DNA of 30,977 nt, taken from JANYGM01 sp043764015 (GTDB taxonomy: Bacteria; Bacteroidota; Bacteroidia; Cytophagales; Thermonemataceae). The notes below the pieces were generated by a model. It did no database searches and was not told where the DNA came from. It saw only the letters and a list, made by a program, of their open reading frames with translations. The stretch spans positions 1 to 30,977 of the forward strand of contig JAYUKY010000106.1 of the NCBI GenBank assembly GCA_043764015.1, written 5' to 3'. The translations under genes and the position numbers were made by a program. Of this stretch, positions 8,598-15,979 are shown one piece after another (the first letter of the stretch is position 1; the number at the start of each line of letters is the position of its first letter).

Positions 8598-8707
8598 GAG
8601 GTACGAGGTTTGAGGTTGGAAGTACGAAAGAATACAAATCTACAAAAAAAACACAATATTTTGTATTTCTTCATAATTCGTAATTAAAAATTCGTAATTG
8701 AAAATTT
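8598..8707. repeat. Head-to-head pair of heptad-repeat elements
   Basis: The plus strand at 8598-8632 carries five 7-nt units (GAGGTAC, GAGGTTT, GAGGTTG, GAAGTAC, GAAAGAA) running directly into TACAAAT. The minus strand from 8707 to 8673 carries five other units (including CAATTAC, GAATTTT, TAATTAC, GAATTAT), then GAAGAAA and TACAAAAT, which ends at about 8658. The two elements face each other, so AATACAAA and TTTGTATT form an inverted repeat in the centre. They fill the divergent region between murF/alr and the first FKBP gene. Confidence 0.7.
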
Positions 8708-8736
8708 GTTTTTGTGCAAAAAAATGTTCACTTTTG
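8705..8736 (+). promoter_or_regulatory. Promoter of the first FKBP gene
   Basis: TTTG at 8705-8708 is followed after 20 nt by CACTTTTG (8729-8736), one mismatch from TAnnTTTG, then CACC. This has the spacing and look of a Bacteroidota housekeeping promoter. It leaves a leader of about 50 nt before the ATG at 8795. Confidence 0.5.
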
Positions 8737-8794
8737 CACCTTAGTTGTATAAAAACTAATTTTACTTTTTATATTATCCAAAACTAACAATAAA

Positions 8795-9691
8795 ATGCGT
8801 TATTTCACTTTAAAGTACACTTTCGTTATTGCTTTTTTAATGATAAATTTGCTTGCAAATAATTCTCTAAAAGCGCAAACAAAAACGACCATTACATCAA
8901 AAAATTCACGAGAACAAGCTAAAACGCTTGCAAACGGACAAAGGTATTTTTTCTACAAAGAAAGTAAAAAAAATCCTCTTATAAAAGTTGGTGATTTTGC
9001 AGTAATCAAAATTATGCTAAAAAACTCAAAAGATTCTATCATAATGAATACTTTTACACAGCCAGAAACCTCTCCACTTGCTATTGCAGCAGGAACTAAG
9101 GGTTTTGTTGACGAATTTTTCTTGTCTATGCACAAAGGCGATAGCGCAAGTGTTTGGATAAATTCTGATACAATAGTTAGACAAATGAAGCAAGAAATGC
9201 CTCCTTTTATTGCAAAAGGCTCTGATATTCATTATGTTATCAAAGTTGTCAATGTAATGTCAAAAGCTGAAATGGATAAAAAAGCTGCTACAAACAAAGC
9301 TAAACAACCTTTGGAAGATGAAAGATTGATTAAAGAATATATCACAAAAAACAAAATCATTGCTACACGCACTCCTAGCGGTCTTTATATCTCAAAAACA
9401 AAACTAACAACAGAGGCGTTTCCAAAAGCAGGAGATATGGTAAAAGTGCATTATACAGGCAAAAACCTCAAAGGAGAAGTTTTTGATAGCTCTGTAACAC
9501 GTGGGCAACCCTTTGAGTTTACGCTAGGACGTGGGCAGGTGATTAGAGGTTGGGACGAAGGCATTATGATGCTCAAGAAAGGAGAAAAAGGTTTTTTGCT
9601 TATTCCTTCTGCGCTTGCTTATGGTAGTAGTAGTCAAGGAGATAAAATCCCTGCTAATGCGGTGCTTATCTTTGAAGTAGAACTTTTTTAA
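8795..9691 (+). CDS. Exported FKBP-type peptidyl-prolyl isomerase
   Basis: The 298-residue protein has an N-terminal signal segment (residues about 8-28, VIAFLMINLLANNSLKAQ) and lacks a lipobox, so it is probably periplasmic. Residues about 45-150 form a divergent FKBP-like module (LIKVGDFAVIKIMLKNSKDS through SDIHYVIKVVNV). Residues about 205-298 form a standard FKBP domain with VKVHYTGKNLKGEVFDSS, GQVIRGWDEG and GEKGFLLIPSALAYG. FKBP domains catalyse cis-trans isomerisation of prolyl bonds and assist folding of exported proteins. It is the first of three tandem paralogues. GldI, a gliding-motility lipoprotein, belongs to this family, but nothing here proves that role. Confidence 0.9.
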   Translation: MRYFTLKYTFVIAFLMINLLANNSLKAQTKTTITSKNSREQAKTLANGQRYFFYKESKKNPLIKVGDFAVIKIMLKNSKDSIIMNTFTQPETSPLAIAAGTKGFVDEFFLSMHKGDSASVWINSDTIVRQMKQEMPPFIAKGSDIHYVIKVVNVMSKAEMDKKAATNKAKQPLEDERLIKEYITKNKIIATRTPSGLYISKTKLTTEAFPKAGDMVKVHYTGKNLKGEVFDSSVTRGQPFEFTLGRGQVIRGWDEGIMMLKKGEKGFLLIPSALAYGSSSQGDKIPANAVLIFEVELF

Positions 9692-9806
9692 TAAAAAAAC
9701 ATATCTTAATAACCTTCAAAAGGTTAAACAACAATAACCTCACAAGGAACGTGGGGAATATAATAAACCAAAACAAATATATTTTCAAATAAGATTTTCA
9801 AAAAAA

Positions 9807-10778
9807 ATGACAAAAAAAACAGTAATATTAGCAGCTGCGCTAATCACAGGAAGCATTATTGGGCTTTCTTCTTGTAACAAAACAAAAACAAAAGCTGATG
9901 CGACAAAACTTTCTGGCGCAGTAAAATATGTAGTTCACCAAGAAAATGCAAAAAATGCACTTGTAAAAACAGGTGATTATATTAGCTTCAATATCCAAGT
10001 AAAAAACAGTAAAGATTCTTTGTTGGGAAGTAGCTACGAATCTGGTGTACCTGCATTACAAGAAGTAATCACAAAAGGCAATAGTGGTGGTTTTGAAGAT
10101 GTACTACTAAAATTACACAAAGGCGACAGCGCAAGCGTTTGGGTAAATTCTGATTCTCTTGCCAAACAATCTGGCAGACCTTTGCCCGCATTTATTGCAA
10201 AAGGTTCTGATTTACAATATACAATAAAAATTATTGATATAATGAACAAAACACAAGCAGAAGAAGCTGGAAAAAAGATGCAAGAGAAACAAAAAACAGA
10301 CTATGACAAAAAAATGCTGGCATCTGCAGCTACTGACGAGAAAACAATCAAAGATTATATTGCAAAAAATAATTTGAAGGCTGAAAATATTGGAAATGGC
10401 ATTTATTATGTTCGTAATACAGAAGGTACAGGCGCAAATCCACAAACTGGAGATAATGTGACAGCAAATTATACAGGAAAAACATTAGATGGCAAGGTTT
10501 TTGATACATCTATTGGAGAAGGAAAAAAACCTTTTGAATTTGCCGTTGGAACAAGTGCCGTGATTAAAGGTTGGGACGAAGGATTTTTGAAAATGAAAAA
10601 AGGTGAAAAAGGAATGTTGCTTATCCCTTCTGCTATGGCGTATGGCGGACAAAGTCCAAGCCCCGCTATCAAACCATTTAGCGTATTGTTATTTGATGTA
10701 GAACTTGTGGACTTTAAAGCTGCACCAGCAGTAAAAGCACCACCAGTAGAAGCTCCAGTACAAGCACCAACAAAATAA
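9807..10778 (+). CDS. FKBP-type prolyl isomerase lipoprotein
   Basis: The 323-residue protein has a lipoprotein signal with lipobox LSSC (Cys at residue about 23), so it should be lipid-anchored in the envelope. It has the same layout as its upstream neighbour: a divergent N-terminal FKBP-like module (LVKTGDYISFNIQVKNSKDS ... SDLQYTIKIIDIMNK), a charged linker, then a canonical FKBP domain (VTANYTGKTLDGKVFDTS, SAVIKGWDEGF, GEKGMLLIPSAMAYG). It ends in a Pro/Ala-rich tail (APAVKAPPVEAPVQAPTK). The 115-bp gap upstream holds a 7-bp hairpin at 9710-9726 but no strong promoter, so co-transcription with 8795-9691 is possible. Similarity in both modules indicates tandem duplication. Confidence 0.92.
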   Translation: MTKKTVILAAALITGSIIGLSSCNKTKTKADATKLSGAVKYVVHQENAKNALVKTGDYISFNIQVKNSKDSLLGSSYESGVPALQEVITKGNSGGFEDVLLKLHKGDSASVWVNSDSLAKQSGRPLPAFIAKGSDLQYTIKIIDIMNKTQAEEAGKKMQEKQKTDYDKKMLASAATDEKTIKDYIAKNNLKAENIGNGIYYVRNTEGTGANPQTGDNVTANYTGKTLDGKVFDTSIGEGKKPFEFAVGTSAVIKGWDEGFLKMKKGEKGMLLIPSAMAYGGQSPSPAIKPFSVLLFDVELVDFKAAPAVKAPPVEAPVQAPTK

Positions 10779-10836
10779 AAAATAAATACGTAATTAGTTG
10801 TAAGTAAAATCCTAATTATTAGAAAATTCTAAGCAC

Positions 10837-10869
10837 AACTTCCCGAAAGTTTTCAACTTTCGGGAAGTT
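10837..10869. repeat. Palindromic repeat copy 2 (15-bp stem, 3-nt loop)
   Basis: The arms 10837-10851 and 10855-10869 (AACTTCCCGAAAGTT type) are perfect reverse complements around TTC. It is the same sequence family as 714-742. It lies between the second and third FKBP genes and ends in TTTAG rather than a long T-tract, so at most it is a weak terminator or processing hairpin. Confidence 0.75.
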
Positions 10870-10901
10870 TAGTAGGAAAAGCAAATATAAAAACTATCAA
10901 T

Positions 10902-11816
10902 ATGAGGAAAAAAATTACTTTTTTTGTGCCAATTCTTACATTTGCACTTGTTTTGCTCTTTGGAAGTTGTAAAAAAACTGACGGAACAGAAACATTTTTG
11001 CAACAACAAAGAGACCGCAACAAGGCGGAAATAGAAGCCTATATTGCGCAAAGTGGTAAATCATTTATAAAGCTCCCTGACGCAGAAGGCTTTTATTATA
11101 ACATAGAAGAGGGTAGTCCAACTACTGGATCAAAAGCAGATACTTCAAGCTTTACAGATGTTTACATCAAGTATAGGGTGCGTATTTTGCCTAGTCTGAC
11201 TGTTGTAGATGATGATTATGCTAATAAAATTCTCAATTTTACTTTAGACTGTAATCCGCCCCTTGTAGGCATCAATGCAGCCGCAAAAATAATGTACAAA
11301 GGTAGTAAAGGTACTTTTTTGTTTAATAATGATGGTGGCTATGGTGCTGGTGGTTCTCCTTTTATTCCTGCTTATTCTGCCGTTGTGGTGGATTTGGAAA
11401 TAGTAGATTTGAAAACAGAAGCAGACCTTATTAGTGAATATATTGCTTTGAAAGGTTATACAAATGTTATTCAGACGCAAGAAGGCATCAAATTTGCAAG
11501 AACATCACCTCCAACAACTCCAACATCAGATACTGTAAAAGGTCCTAGAAAACTTACAGTAGATTATGTAGGAAGACTTGTAAAAAAACCTGAAACTTCT
11601 TTTGACCAAAATATTGATTACAACCTTGGAGGGACAACATTAGCAAGCGCAGGAGTAATTAGTGGCTGGAAAATAGGTCTTGTAGATAGACAAGTAGGAG
11701 AAAAAGGAATTTTATTTATTCCTTCCAAATACGCCTATGGAAAAGCTGGAAAAGCTCCAATTCCTTGTTATGCACCACTTATATTTGAAATGACTATTAA
11801 GACTGTAACAAAGTAA
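10902..11816 (+). CDS. FKBP-like lipoprotein, third paralogue
   Basis: The 304-residue protein has a lipoprotein signal with lipobox LFGSC (Cys near residue 23). Two FKBP-like modules follow. The first spans about 50-170 (VYIKYRVRILPSLTVVDDDY to YSAVVVDLEIVDLK) and the second about 205-304 (LTVDYVGRLVKKPETSFDQN, SGWKIGLVDRQVGEKGILFIPSKYAYG, PLIFEMTIKTV). The Trp-centred core of the second domain is kept (GWKIGL instead of GWDEG), but the Asp of the usual active-site strand is changed, so isomerase activity may be reduced and a chaperone or binding role is possible. It closes the FKBP cluster and is followed by a strong terminator. Confidence 0.85.
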   Translation: MRKKITFFVPILTFALVLLFGSCKKTDGTETFLQQQRDRNKAEIEAYIAQSGKSFIKLPDAEGFYYNIEEGSPTTGSKADTSSFTDVYIKYRVRILPSLTVVDDDYANKILNFTLDCNPPLVGINAAAKIMYKGSKGTFLFNNDGGYGAGGSPFIPAYSAVVVDLEIVDLKTEADLISEYIALKGYTNVIQTQEGIKFARTSPPTTPTSDTVKGPRKLTVDYVGRLVKKPETSFDQNIDYNLGGTTLASAGVISGWKIGLVDRQVGEKGILFIPSKYAYGKAGKAPIPCYAPLIFEMTIKTVTK

Positions 11817-11832
11817 TCTTCATAATCCATTT

Positions 11833-11864
11833 AAAAAGCCTATTTCTAAGGAAATAGGCTTTTT
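11833..11864 (+). terminator. Intrinsic terminator of the FKBP cluster
   Basis: A 14-bp perfect stem (11833-11846 with 11851-11864) with loop TAAG and a T5 tail lies 16 bp past the stop of the third FKBP gene. Confidence 0.9.
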
Positions 11865-11898
11865 CGTATATAAAAAACCTTATTTTAGTAATTTTTTA

Positions 11899-11929
11899 TT
11901 GGAATTCTTAAATATTTTTTGTAGTTTTG
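11899..11929 (+). promoter_or_regulatory. Promoter of dnaA
   Basis: TTG at 11899-11901 is followed after 20 nt by TAGTTTTG (11922-11929), a full match to the Bacteroidota TTG-N19/20-TAnnTTTG pattern. The leader to the ATG at 12028 is about 90 nt. Only one loose DnaA-box-like sequence (TTATTTACA near 11993) is present, so no origin is claimed. Confidence 0.65.
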
Positions 11930-12027
11930 CCTCCCCTAATAAACTCAAAAAGTACGCCTTAAATGCGTTTACAAAAGAAATTTCATAAAAAATTATTTAC
12001 AAAGTTCCTCGTCATTGATATTTATAT

Positions 12028-13485
12028 ATGCAAAATGATTATCGTGCAGTTTGGAATAATTGCCTAAAAACCATCAAAGCAAGCATTCCAGAGGAAAGTT
12101 TTGATACGTGGTTTGAGCCAATCACGCCTGTTGCATTGCAAAATAACGTACTAATTATACAAGTGCCTAGCCAATTTTTCTATGAATGGCTAGAGCAATA
12201 CTATGTAGATAACCTTAGAAAAGCCATTTACAAAGAATTAGGGACAGAAGGGCGTTTGGAATATTCAATTATTGTGGATAAAGGCAACGCAGAAAACAGA
12301 CCCCAAACCATCAATATTCCTATTGCTAAAATAGAATATGACAAACAACACCCTAAATATCAAGCAAATAGCGAACAAGCACTCAAACGTAAAAACGAAA
12401 TTTTAAAAGAATATGATGCGTTTTTTAAGTCTGTTAATTTTAACGAAAATTATACATTTGATACCCTAGTTGAGGGGGATTGTAACCGTTTGGCACGTTC
12501 TGCAGGCTATGCCGTTGCTAAAAAACCTGGAATTACGGCTTTCAATCCGCTAATGCTTTATGGTGGCGTGGGTTTGGGCAAAACGCACCTTGTGCAAGCC
12601 ATTGCCAATCACGTTAGAAGCAATCAACCTGATAAAATTGTTGTATATGTTTCTTCTGAAAAATTTACAAATCAATTTATAGAAGAACTAAAAAATAATA
12701 ATTTGCAAAAATTAACTAATTTTTACTTGCAAATTGATATTTTAATTATTGATGATGTACAATTTCTTTCAGGGAAAGAAAAAACGCAAGAAATGTTTTT
12801 CCATATATTTAATGATTTGCACCAACACGGCAAGCAAATCATAATGACAAGCGACAGACCTCCAAAAGAATTACAAGGTTTGCAAGACCGTCTGCTTTCT
12901 CGTTTTAAATGGGGACTTACAGCGGATTTGCAGCAGCCCGACTACGAAACTCGTGTGGCAATTATTCAACGCAAACTCCAAACAGAAGGAATTTCGTTGG
13001 AAAATGATATTATTGAATACCTTGCACATAGCATAGATACCAATGTACGTGAACTGGAAGGCGTTATTGTGTCGCTGATGGCACGCTCTTCTTTGGAAAG
13101 AAGGGAAATTGATACGGAACTTGTACGCCAAACAGTACAACATATTGTGCAAACAACGGTAAGTGATGCAGGTGTGCAACATAGCGCAGAAATGGGTATA
13201 GACACTATTCAGAGTGTTATTAGTAGTTTTTTTAAGATTAGTTTGACAGATTTGACAGGAAAATCTCGTAAGAAAGAGCTTGTCGTACCAAGACAAATTG
13301 CTATGTTTTTTTGCAAAGAATTTACTAATTTTTCTTTAAAATCAATTGGGTATCATTTTGGGGGAAGAGACCATAGTACTGTTATTCACGCAGTACAAAC
13401 TATCAGTGATTTATGTACCAAAGATGCAGAAATGCGCCAAAATGTACAACAATTAGGAGAAATGTTTAAGCAAAAAGCAAAATGA
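12028..13485 (+). CDS. dnaA: Chromosomal replication initiator DnaA
   Basis: The 485-residue protein has all four DnaA domains. Domain I is residues 1 to about 85 (VWNNCLKTIKASIPEESFDTWF) and a short linker follows. The AAA+ domain carries Walker A GGVGLGKT at 179-186 and Walker B LIIDDVQFL at 239-247. The C-terminal DNA-binding domain holds the signature VPRQIAMFFCKEF and GGRDHSTVIHA. DnaA-ATP binds DnaA boxes and opens the origin. No dnaN, recF or gyrB adjoins it and no cluster of DnaA boxes flanks it, consistent with Bacteroidota genomes in which dnaA is often away from oriC. Confidence 0.98.
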   Translation: MQNDYRAVWNNCLKTIKASIPEESFDTWFEPITPVALQNNVLIIQVPSQFFYEWLEQYYVDNLRKAIYKELGTEGRLEYSIIVDKGNAENRPQTINIPIAKIEYDKQHPKYQANSEQALKRKNEILKEYDAFFKSVNFNENYTFDTLVEGDCNRLARSAGYAVAKKPGITAFNPLMLYGGVGLGKTHLVQAIANHVRSNQPDKIVVYVSSEKFTNQFIEELKNNNLQKLTNFYLQIDILIIDDVQFLSGKEKTQEMFFHIFNDLHQHGKQIIMTSDRPPKELQGLQDRLLSRFKWGLTADLQQPDYETRVAIIQRKLQTEGISLENDIIEYLAHSIDTNVRELEGVIVSLMARSSLERREIDTELVRQTVQHIVQTTVSDAGVQHSAEMGIDTIQSVISSFFKISLTDLTGKSRKKELVVPRQIAMFFCKEFTNFSLKSIGYHFGGRDHSTVIHAVQTISDLCTKDAEMRQNVQQLGEMFKQKAK

Positions 13486-13513
13486 TTTTTCATTACGAAT
13501 AAGAAAGATTTTG

Positions 13514-13521
13514 TATATTTG
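13514..13521 (+). promoter_or_regulatory. -7-type promoter box of the toxin-antitoxin operon
   Basis: TATATTTG matches TAnnTTTG and lies 31 nt before the antitoxin-like ATG at 13553. A -33 TTG is not evident. Confidence 0.45.
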
Positions 13522-13552
13522 TAATAGAAATTCACCAAAAAATATTTTGATT

Positions 13553-13741
13553 ATGACTATTCTAGAAAAAAGACAAACATTTATCAAAAAAATACAAGGA
13601 ATTCCTGATGATTTGCTTGATAAAGCTATTGCATTTGTAGAAGAAATTTCTAGCAAAAAAGACCTTAATAATGCTGATTTTGAGAAATATTTGAAAGAAA
13701 CAACACTCAAATACAAAAAAGTCTGGGAGGCTCTTGCATAA
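13553..13741 (+). CDS. Small antitoxin-like protein upstream of doc
   Basis: The 62-residue product starts at the ATG in GATTATGACT (13553); upstream extension to 13511 would use a TTG inside the promoter box. It is highly charged and helical (MTILEKRQTFIKKIQGIPDD, LLDKAIAFVEEISSKKD). The pattern IQGIPDDLLDKAIAFVEEI resembles the helical segment of small antitoxins of the DUF2281/Phd-companion type. Its stop TAA overlaps the next ATG (TAAATG, one base shared spacing), implying translational coupling with the Doc-like gene. By position and size it is the probable antitoxin; DNA binding has not been shown and no ribbon-helix-helix is obvious. Confidence 0.65.
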   Translation: MTILEKRQTFIKKIQGIPDDLLDKAIAFVEEISSKKDLNNADFEKYLKETTLKYKKVWEALA

Positions 13742-14264
13742 ATGTATTATTTAACAAAAGAGCAAGTCATAGCAGTTAATTTGGAACAAATAACTGTTTA
13801 TGGCGGAAATTTTGTGCCTCCACAGAATTTTTTGCACGAAGAAAATCTTGATTATTTGCTAGAAGCTGTGCAAGCAGAAATGTTTGGTGCGCCTTTGTAC
13901 CCAGAAATCTATCAAAAAGCAGGGATTTATATGTTTAACGTGATTTGTAATCATATTTTTCAAGATGGAAACAAAAGAACGGGCTTGCAAATAGCTACTA
14001 TTTTTTTGCTAGTCAATTCTTATAATTTTATTTCTTCCGTTGATGACGACAGACTTAGTAACGTGTTGTAAATAAGTTCCTAATTTCAAAAAAACTAACT
14101 CTTAGGCTACAGCGGCGTGAACGCCACTTAGAATAAAAAAATAAAACTAGGAGTTTATTTGCAATGTATTCCTTAGCAACTTCACACTTTCTGTGGCATC
14201 TGGCGAATGTTCTCTTGATGAAGTACAAGATTGGTTTAAAGAAAACATACAAAAGATACCTTAA
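13742..14264 (+). pseudogene. doc: Doc/Fic-family toxin gene interrupted by a small element
   Basis: The first 107 codons encode a Doc-type protein (LYPEIYQKAGIYMFNVICNH) with the Fic motif HIFQDGNKRTG at residues 71-81; Doc toxins modify translation elongation factor. The open frame stops at 14071 (LSNVL, stop). The missing C-terminus reappears in another frame at 14172-14264 as LSNFTLSVASGECSLDEVQD and WFKENIQKIP with a stop. Removing 118 bp (a 109-bp element plus one 9-bp duplication) restores one frame of 134 residues, the normal Doc size. The restored stop TAA is immediately followed by the ATG of the next gene. The truncated protein keeps the catalytic motif but loses its last helix, so residual activity is uncertain. 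Confidence 0.85.
14063..14171. mobile_element. MITE-like insertion in doc with terminal inverted repeats
   Basis: The 109-bp insert is bordered by CTTAGTAAC (14054-14062) and CTTAGCAAC (14172-14180), a 9-bp target-site duplication with one mismatch. Near its ends 14066-14086 and 14144-14164 are imperfect inverted repeats (17 of 21 positions match). The middle contains a GC-rich hairpin (AGCGGCG and CGCCACT type, about 14110-14129) in otherwise AT-rich DNA. It encodes no protein. This is the structure of a miniature inverted-repeat element moved by a transposase elsewhere in the genome; the source family is unknown. Confidence 0.7.
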
Positions 14265-15254
14265 ATGTCACATTTCCCAGTAACAAATTCTAATTTATCA
14301 GCAAAACATCTAGCGTTATTTTTACAAGAAAAATACTCGTTGAGTGAAAATACAAAGTGTCAGATTATTCGTGCAGGAATAAATGATACTTATTTGATTA
14401 CAGATAATTTAGAAAAGTTTATTTTTCGTGTTTATAGCTTTAATTGGAGGTCAAAAATCCAAATAGAAGAAGAAATCAGGTTATTAAACCTCCTAAAACA
14501 AGCTAATATTTCAATTTCCTATCCTATTAAAGATAATGAAAACAATGATATTCAGTCGTTAAATGCGCCTGAAGGTGAGAGATTTGGCGTATTATTTAGT
14601 TATGCTAATGGACAAAAACAACATATTTTATCAATAGAAACTCATTTTAAGATTGGAGAACTTATGGGTCGTTTTCATAATATAACAAATAATCTGACGC
14701 TAGAAAGAGTAAATTATAATACTCAAATTATTCTTAAAGATTCATTAAAGCAAATAGCGCATTTTTTGCCTCTACACACCGCAGAAATGGCTTTTATGCA
14801 ATCAACACAAACATATTTATTACAGGAATTTGAGAAAATAGATACTTCTAAAATGCGTGCTGGCATTGTGCATCTTGATATTTGGTTTGATAACCTAAAT
14901 GTAACAGAAGATAATAAAATAACAATTTTTGACTTTGATTTTTGCGGTAATGGTTGGCTTAGTTTTGATATTGCCTACTACATTTTGCAACTTCATAATG
15001 TTGAAAAATATGAAGCACAAGATTATCAGCCTAAAATAGATAGTTTTCTTGCTGGTTATGAATCTGTAAACAAAATAAATGAAGAAGAAAAACGAATTTT
15101 GCCTATGCTTGGTATAAGTTTGTATTTCTTTTATTTGGGCGTACAATGTCAGCGTTTTGACAATTTTTCAAATTCTTTTTTAAATGAAAATTATTTGAAG
15201 AGTTTTATAAATGGACTTATCAAAAAATATGCTGACATTCATAAAATAGGATAA
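14265..15254 (+). CDS. Phosphotransferase (APH / homoserine-kinase-like fold)
   Basis: The 329-residue protein has the aminoglycoside-phosphotransferase/choline-kinase fold. The N-lobe has FIFRVYSFNWRSKIQIEEEI, with a probable Lys/Glu pair for ATP. The catalytic loop HLDIWFDNL spans 203-211 (HxDxxxxN) and the metal-binding DFDF is near 223-226. Substrates in this family include homoserine, small alcohols, aminoglycosides and protein Ser/Thr (SrkA type), and the sequence alone does not decide among them. The N-terminal ALFLQEKYSLSE and VYSFNWRS segments are like the SrkA/homoserine kinase II subgroup. Its ATG follows the original doc stop codon with no gap, so it was probably part of the toxin-antitoxin operon. 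Eukaryotic-type kinase activity is not shown. Confidence 0.85.
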   Translation: MSHFPVTNSNLSAKHLALFLQEKYSLSENTKCQIIRAGINDTYLITDNLEKFIFRVYSFNWRSKIQIEEEIRLLNLLKQANISISYPIKDNENNDIQSLNAPEGERFGVLFSYANGQKQHILSIETHFKIGELMGRFHNITNNLTLERVNYNTQIILKDSLKQIAHFLPLHTAEMAFMQSTQTYLLQEFEKIDTSKMRAGIVHLDIWFDNLNVTEDNKITIFDFDFCGNGWLSFDIAYYILQLHNVEKYEAQDYQPKIDSFLAGYESVNKINEEEKRILPMLGISLYFFYLGVQCQRFDNFSNSFLNENYLKSFINGLIKKYADIHKIG

Positions 15255-15274
15255 AAAGCAAGGAAATTGCTTTT
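15254..15274 (+). terminator. Short hairpin after the phosphotransferase gene
   Basis: AAAAGCAA (15254-15261) pairs with TTGCTTTT (15267-15274) across a 5-nt loop, directly at the stop codon. The stem is only 8 bp but ends in T4, so this is a weak terminator. Confidence 0.45.
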
Positions 15275-15293
15275 GTTATAATAGTATTTCTAA

Positions 15294-15908
15294 TTAAAAT
15301 ATTACTATTGCTTGCCAAATAAGTCTTATCCCAAAAACTAAAAACACACTTCCAGAAACATAATTGATAATTTTCAGCACTTTATTAGAAAAATATTTTT
15401 TGAGTTTGTCAGCAAAAATAGAAATAATTACTTCCATCAAAAAAATAGCAAGCAAACAACCCACAAAAAAAATAAACATTGTATCTTGCTCATAACCAAT
15501 CACTTTGAGTTGTGTGGCAAGTGTAGCCCAAGCGAAAAAATTGACAGGATTGAGTACATTCAGAAAAAAACCTTTTGAAGTATAAAAAAGTAGTCCTCCT
15601 ACGCCTGTTTTAGGATACGTAAGTGTTTGAGTCTTCTTAAAAAATGACAAAACACCCATCACCACAAGCATTATTCCGCCAAATAAATACCCATAAAATG
15701 ACAAATTAGCTATATCAGGTATAAAACTTGCCCCAAAAGCCGCCACCGCAATAAACATAATATCAGAAATAATCACACCTAAGGCTATAAGCACGCCACT
15801 TTTGTAGCCATTGTCTATACTACTTTGGATAAGCGTGAAAAAAACTGTGCCTAGCATCAAACTAAGCACAGTTCCCCAACCTAATCCATAAAAAAAAGCA
15901 TTAATCAT
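15294..15908 (-). CDS. LysE-family amino-acid exporter
   Basis: The 204-residue protein is the normal size for LysE/RhtB transporters and has about six hydrophobic helices. The N-terminal FYGLGWGTVLSLMLGTVFFT resembles the family's start, where a conserved GPxxxx segment is usual; here the Pro is absent and the helix runs TVFFTLIQSSIDNGYKSGVL. Further hydrophobic stretches are near 40-65, 68-90, 113-130, 142-165 and 185-204. Members export amino acids or related small molecules across the cytoplasmic membrane. The substrate cannot be read from the sequence. It is a lone minus-strand gene whose start codon abuts a heptad array (15910-15944). Confidence 0.85.
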   Translation of the reverse strand: MINAFFYGLGWGTVLSLMLGTVFFTLIQSSIDNGYKSGVLIALGVIISDIMFIAVAAFGASFIPDIANLSFYGYLFGGIMLVVMGVLSFFKKTQTLTYPKTGVGGLLFYTSKGFFLNVLNPVNFFAWATLATQLKVIGYEQDTMFIFFVGCLLAIFLMEVIISIFADKLKKYFSNKVLKIINYVSGSVFLVFGIRLIWQAIVIF

Positions 15909-15909
15909 T

Positions 15910-15977
15910 GAATTGTGAATTTTAAATTGTGAATTGTGAATGAATACAAAATATTAAAAAATTCACAATTCACAATT
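15910..15977. repeat. Heptad-repeat element with inverted arm
   Basis: Plus strand 15910-15944 holds GAATTGT, GAATTTT, AAATTGT, GAATTGT, GAATGAA and then TACAAAAT. A 17-bp perfect inverted repeat joins 15925-15941 (AATTGTGAATTGTGAAT) with 15961-15977. The structure fills the 71-bp gap between the SPOR gene stop and the lysE-type start and may serve as a terminator for the former. Confidence 0.75.
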
Positions 15978-15979
15978 AT

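Noticed and set aside
6022..8637. MurF-alanine racemase fusion as a novel fusion, and the start at 8637
   Set aside because: The fusion is established in Bacteroidota. The start at 8637 would translate the heptad repeat; the ATG at 8592 gives the normal MurF N-terminus.
11817..12027. Replication origin next to dnaA
   Set aside because: Only one loose DnaA-box-like sequence was found, with no cluster or AT-rich unwinding element distinct from the background.
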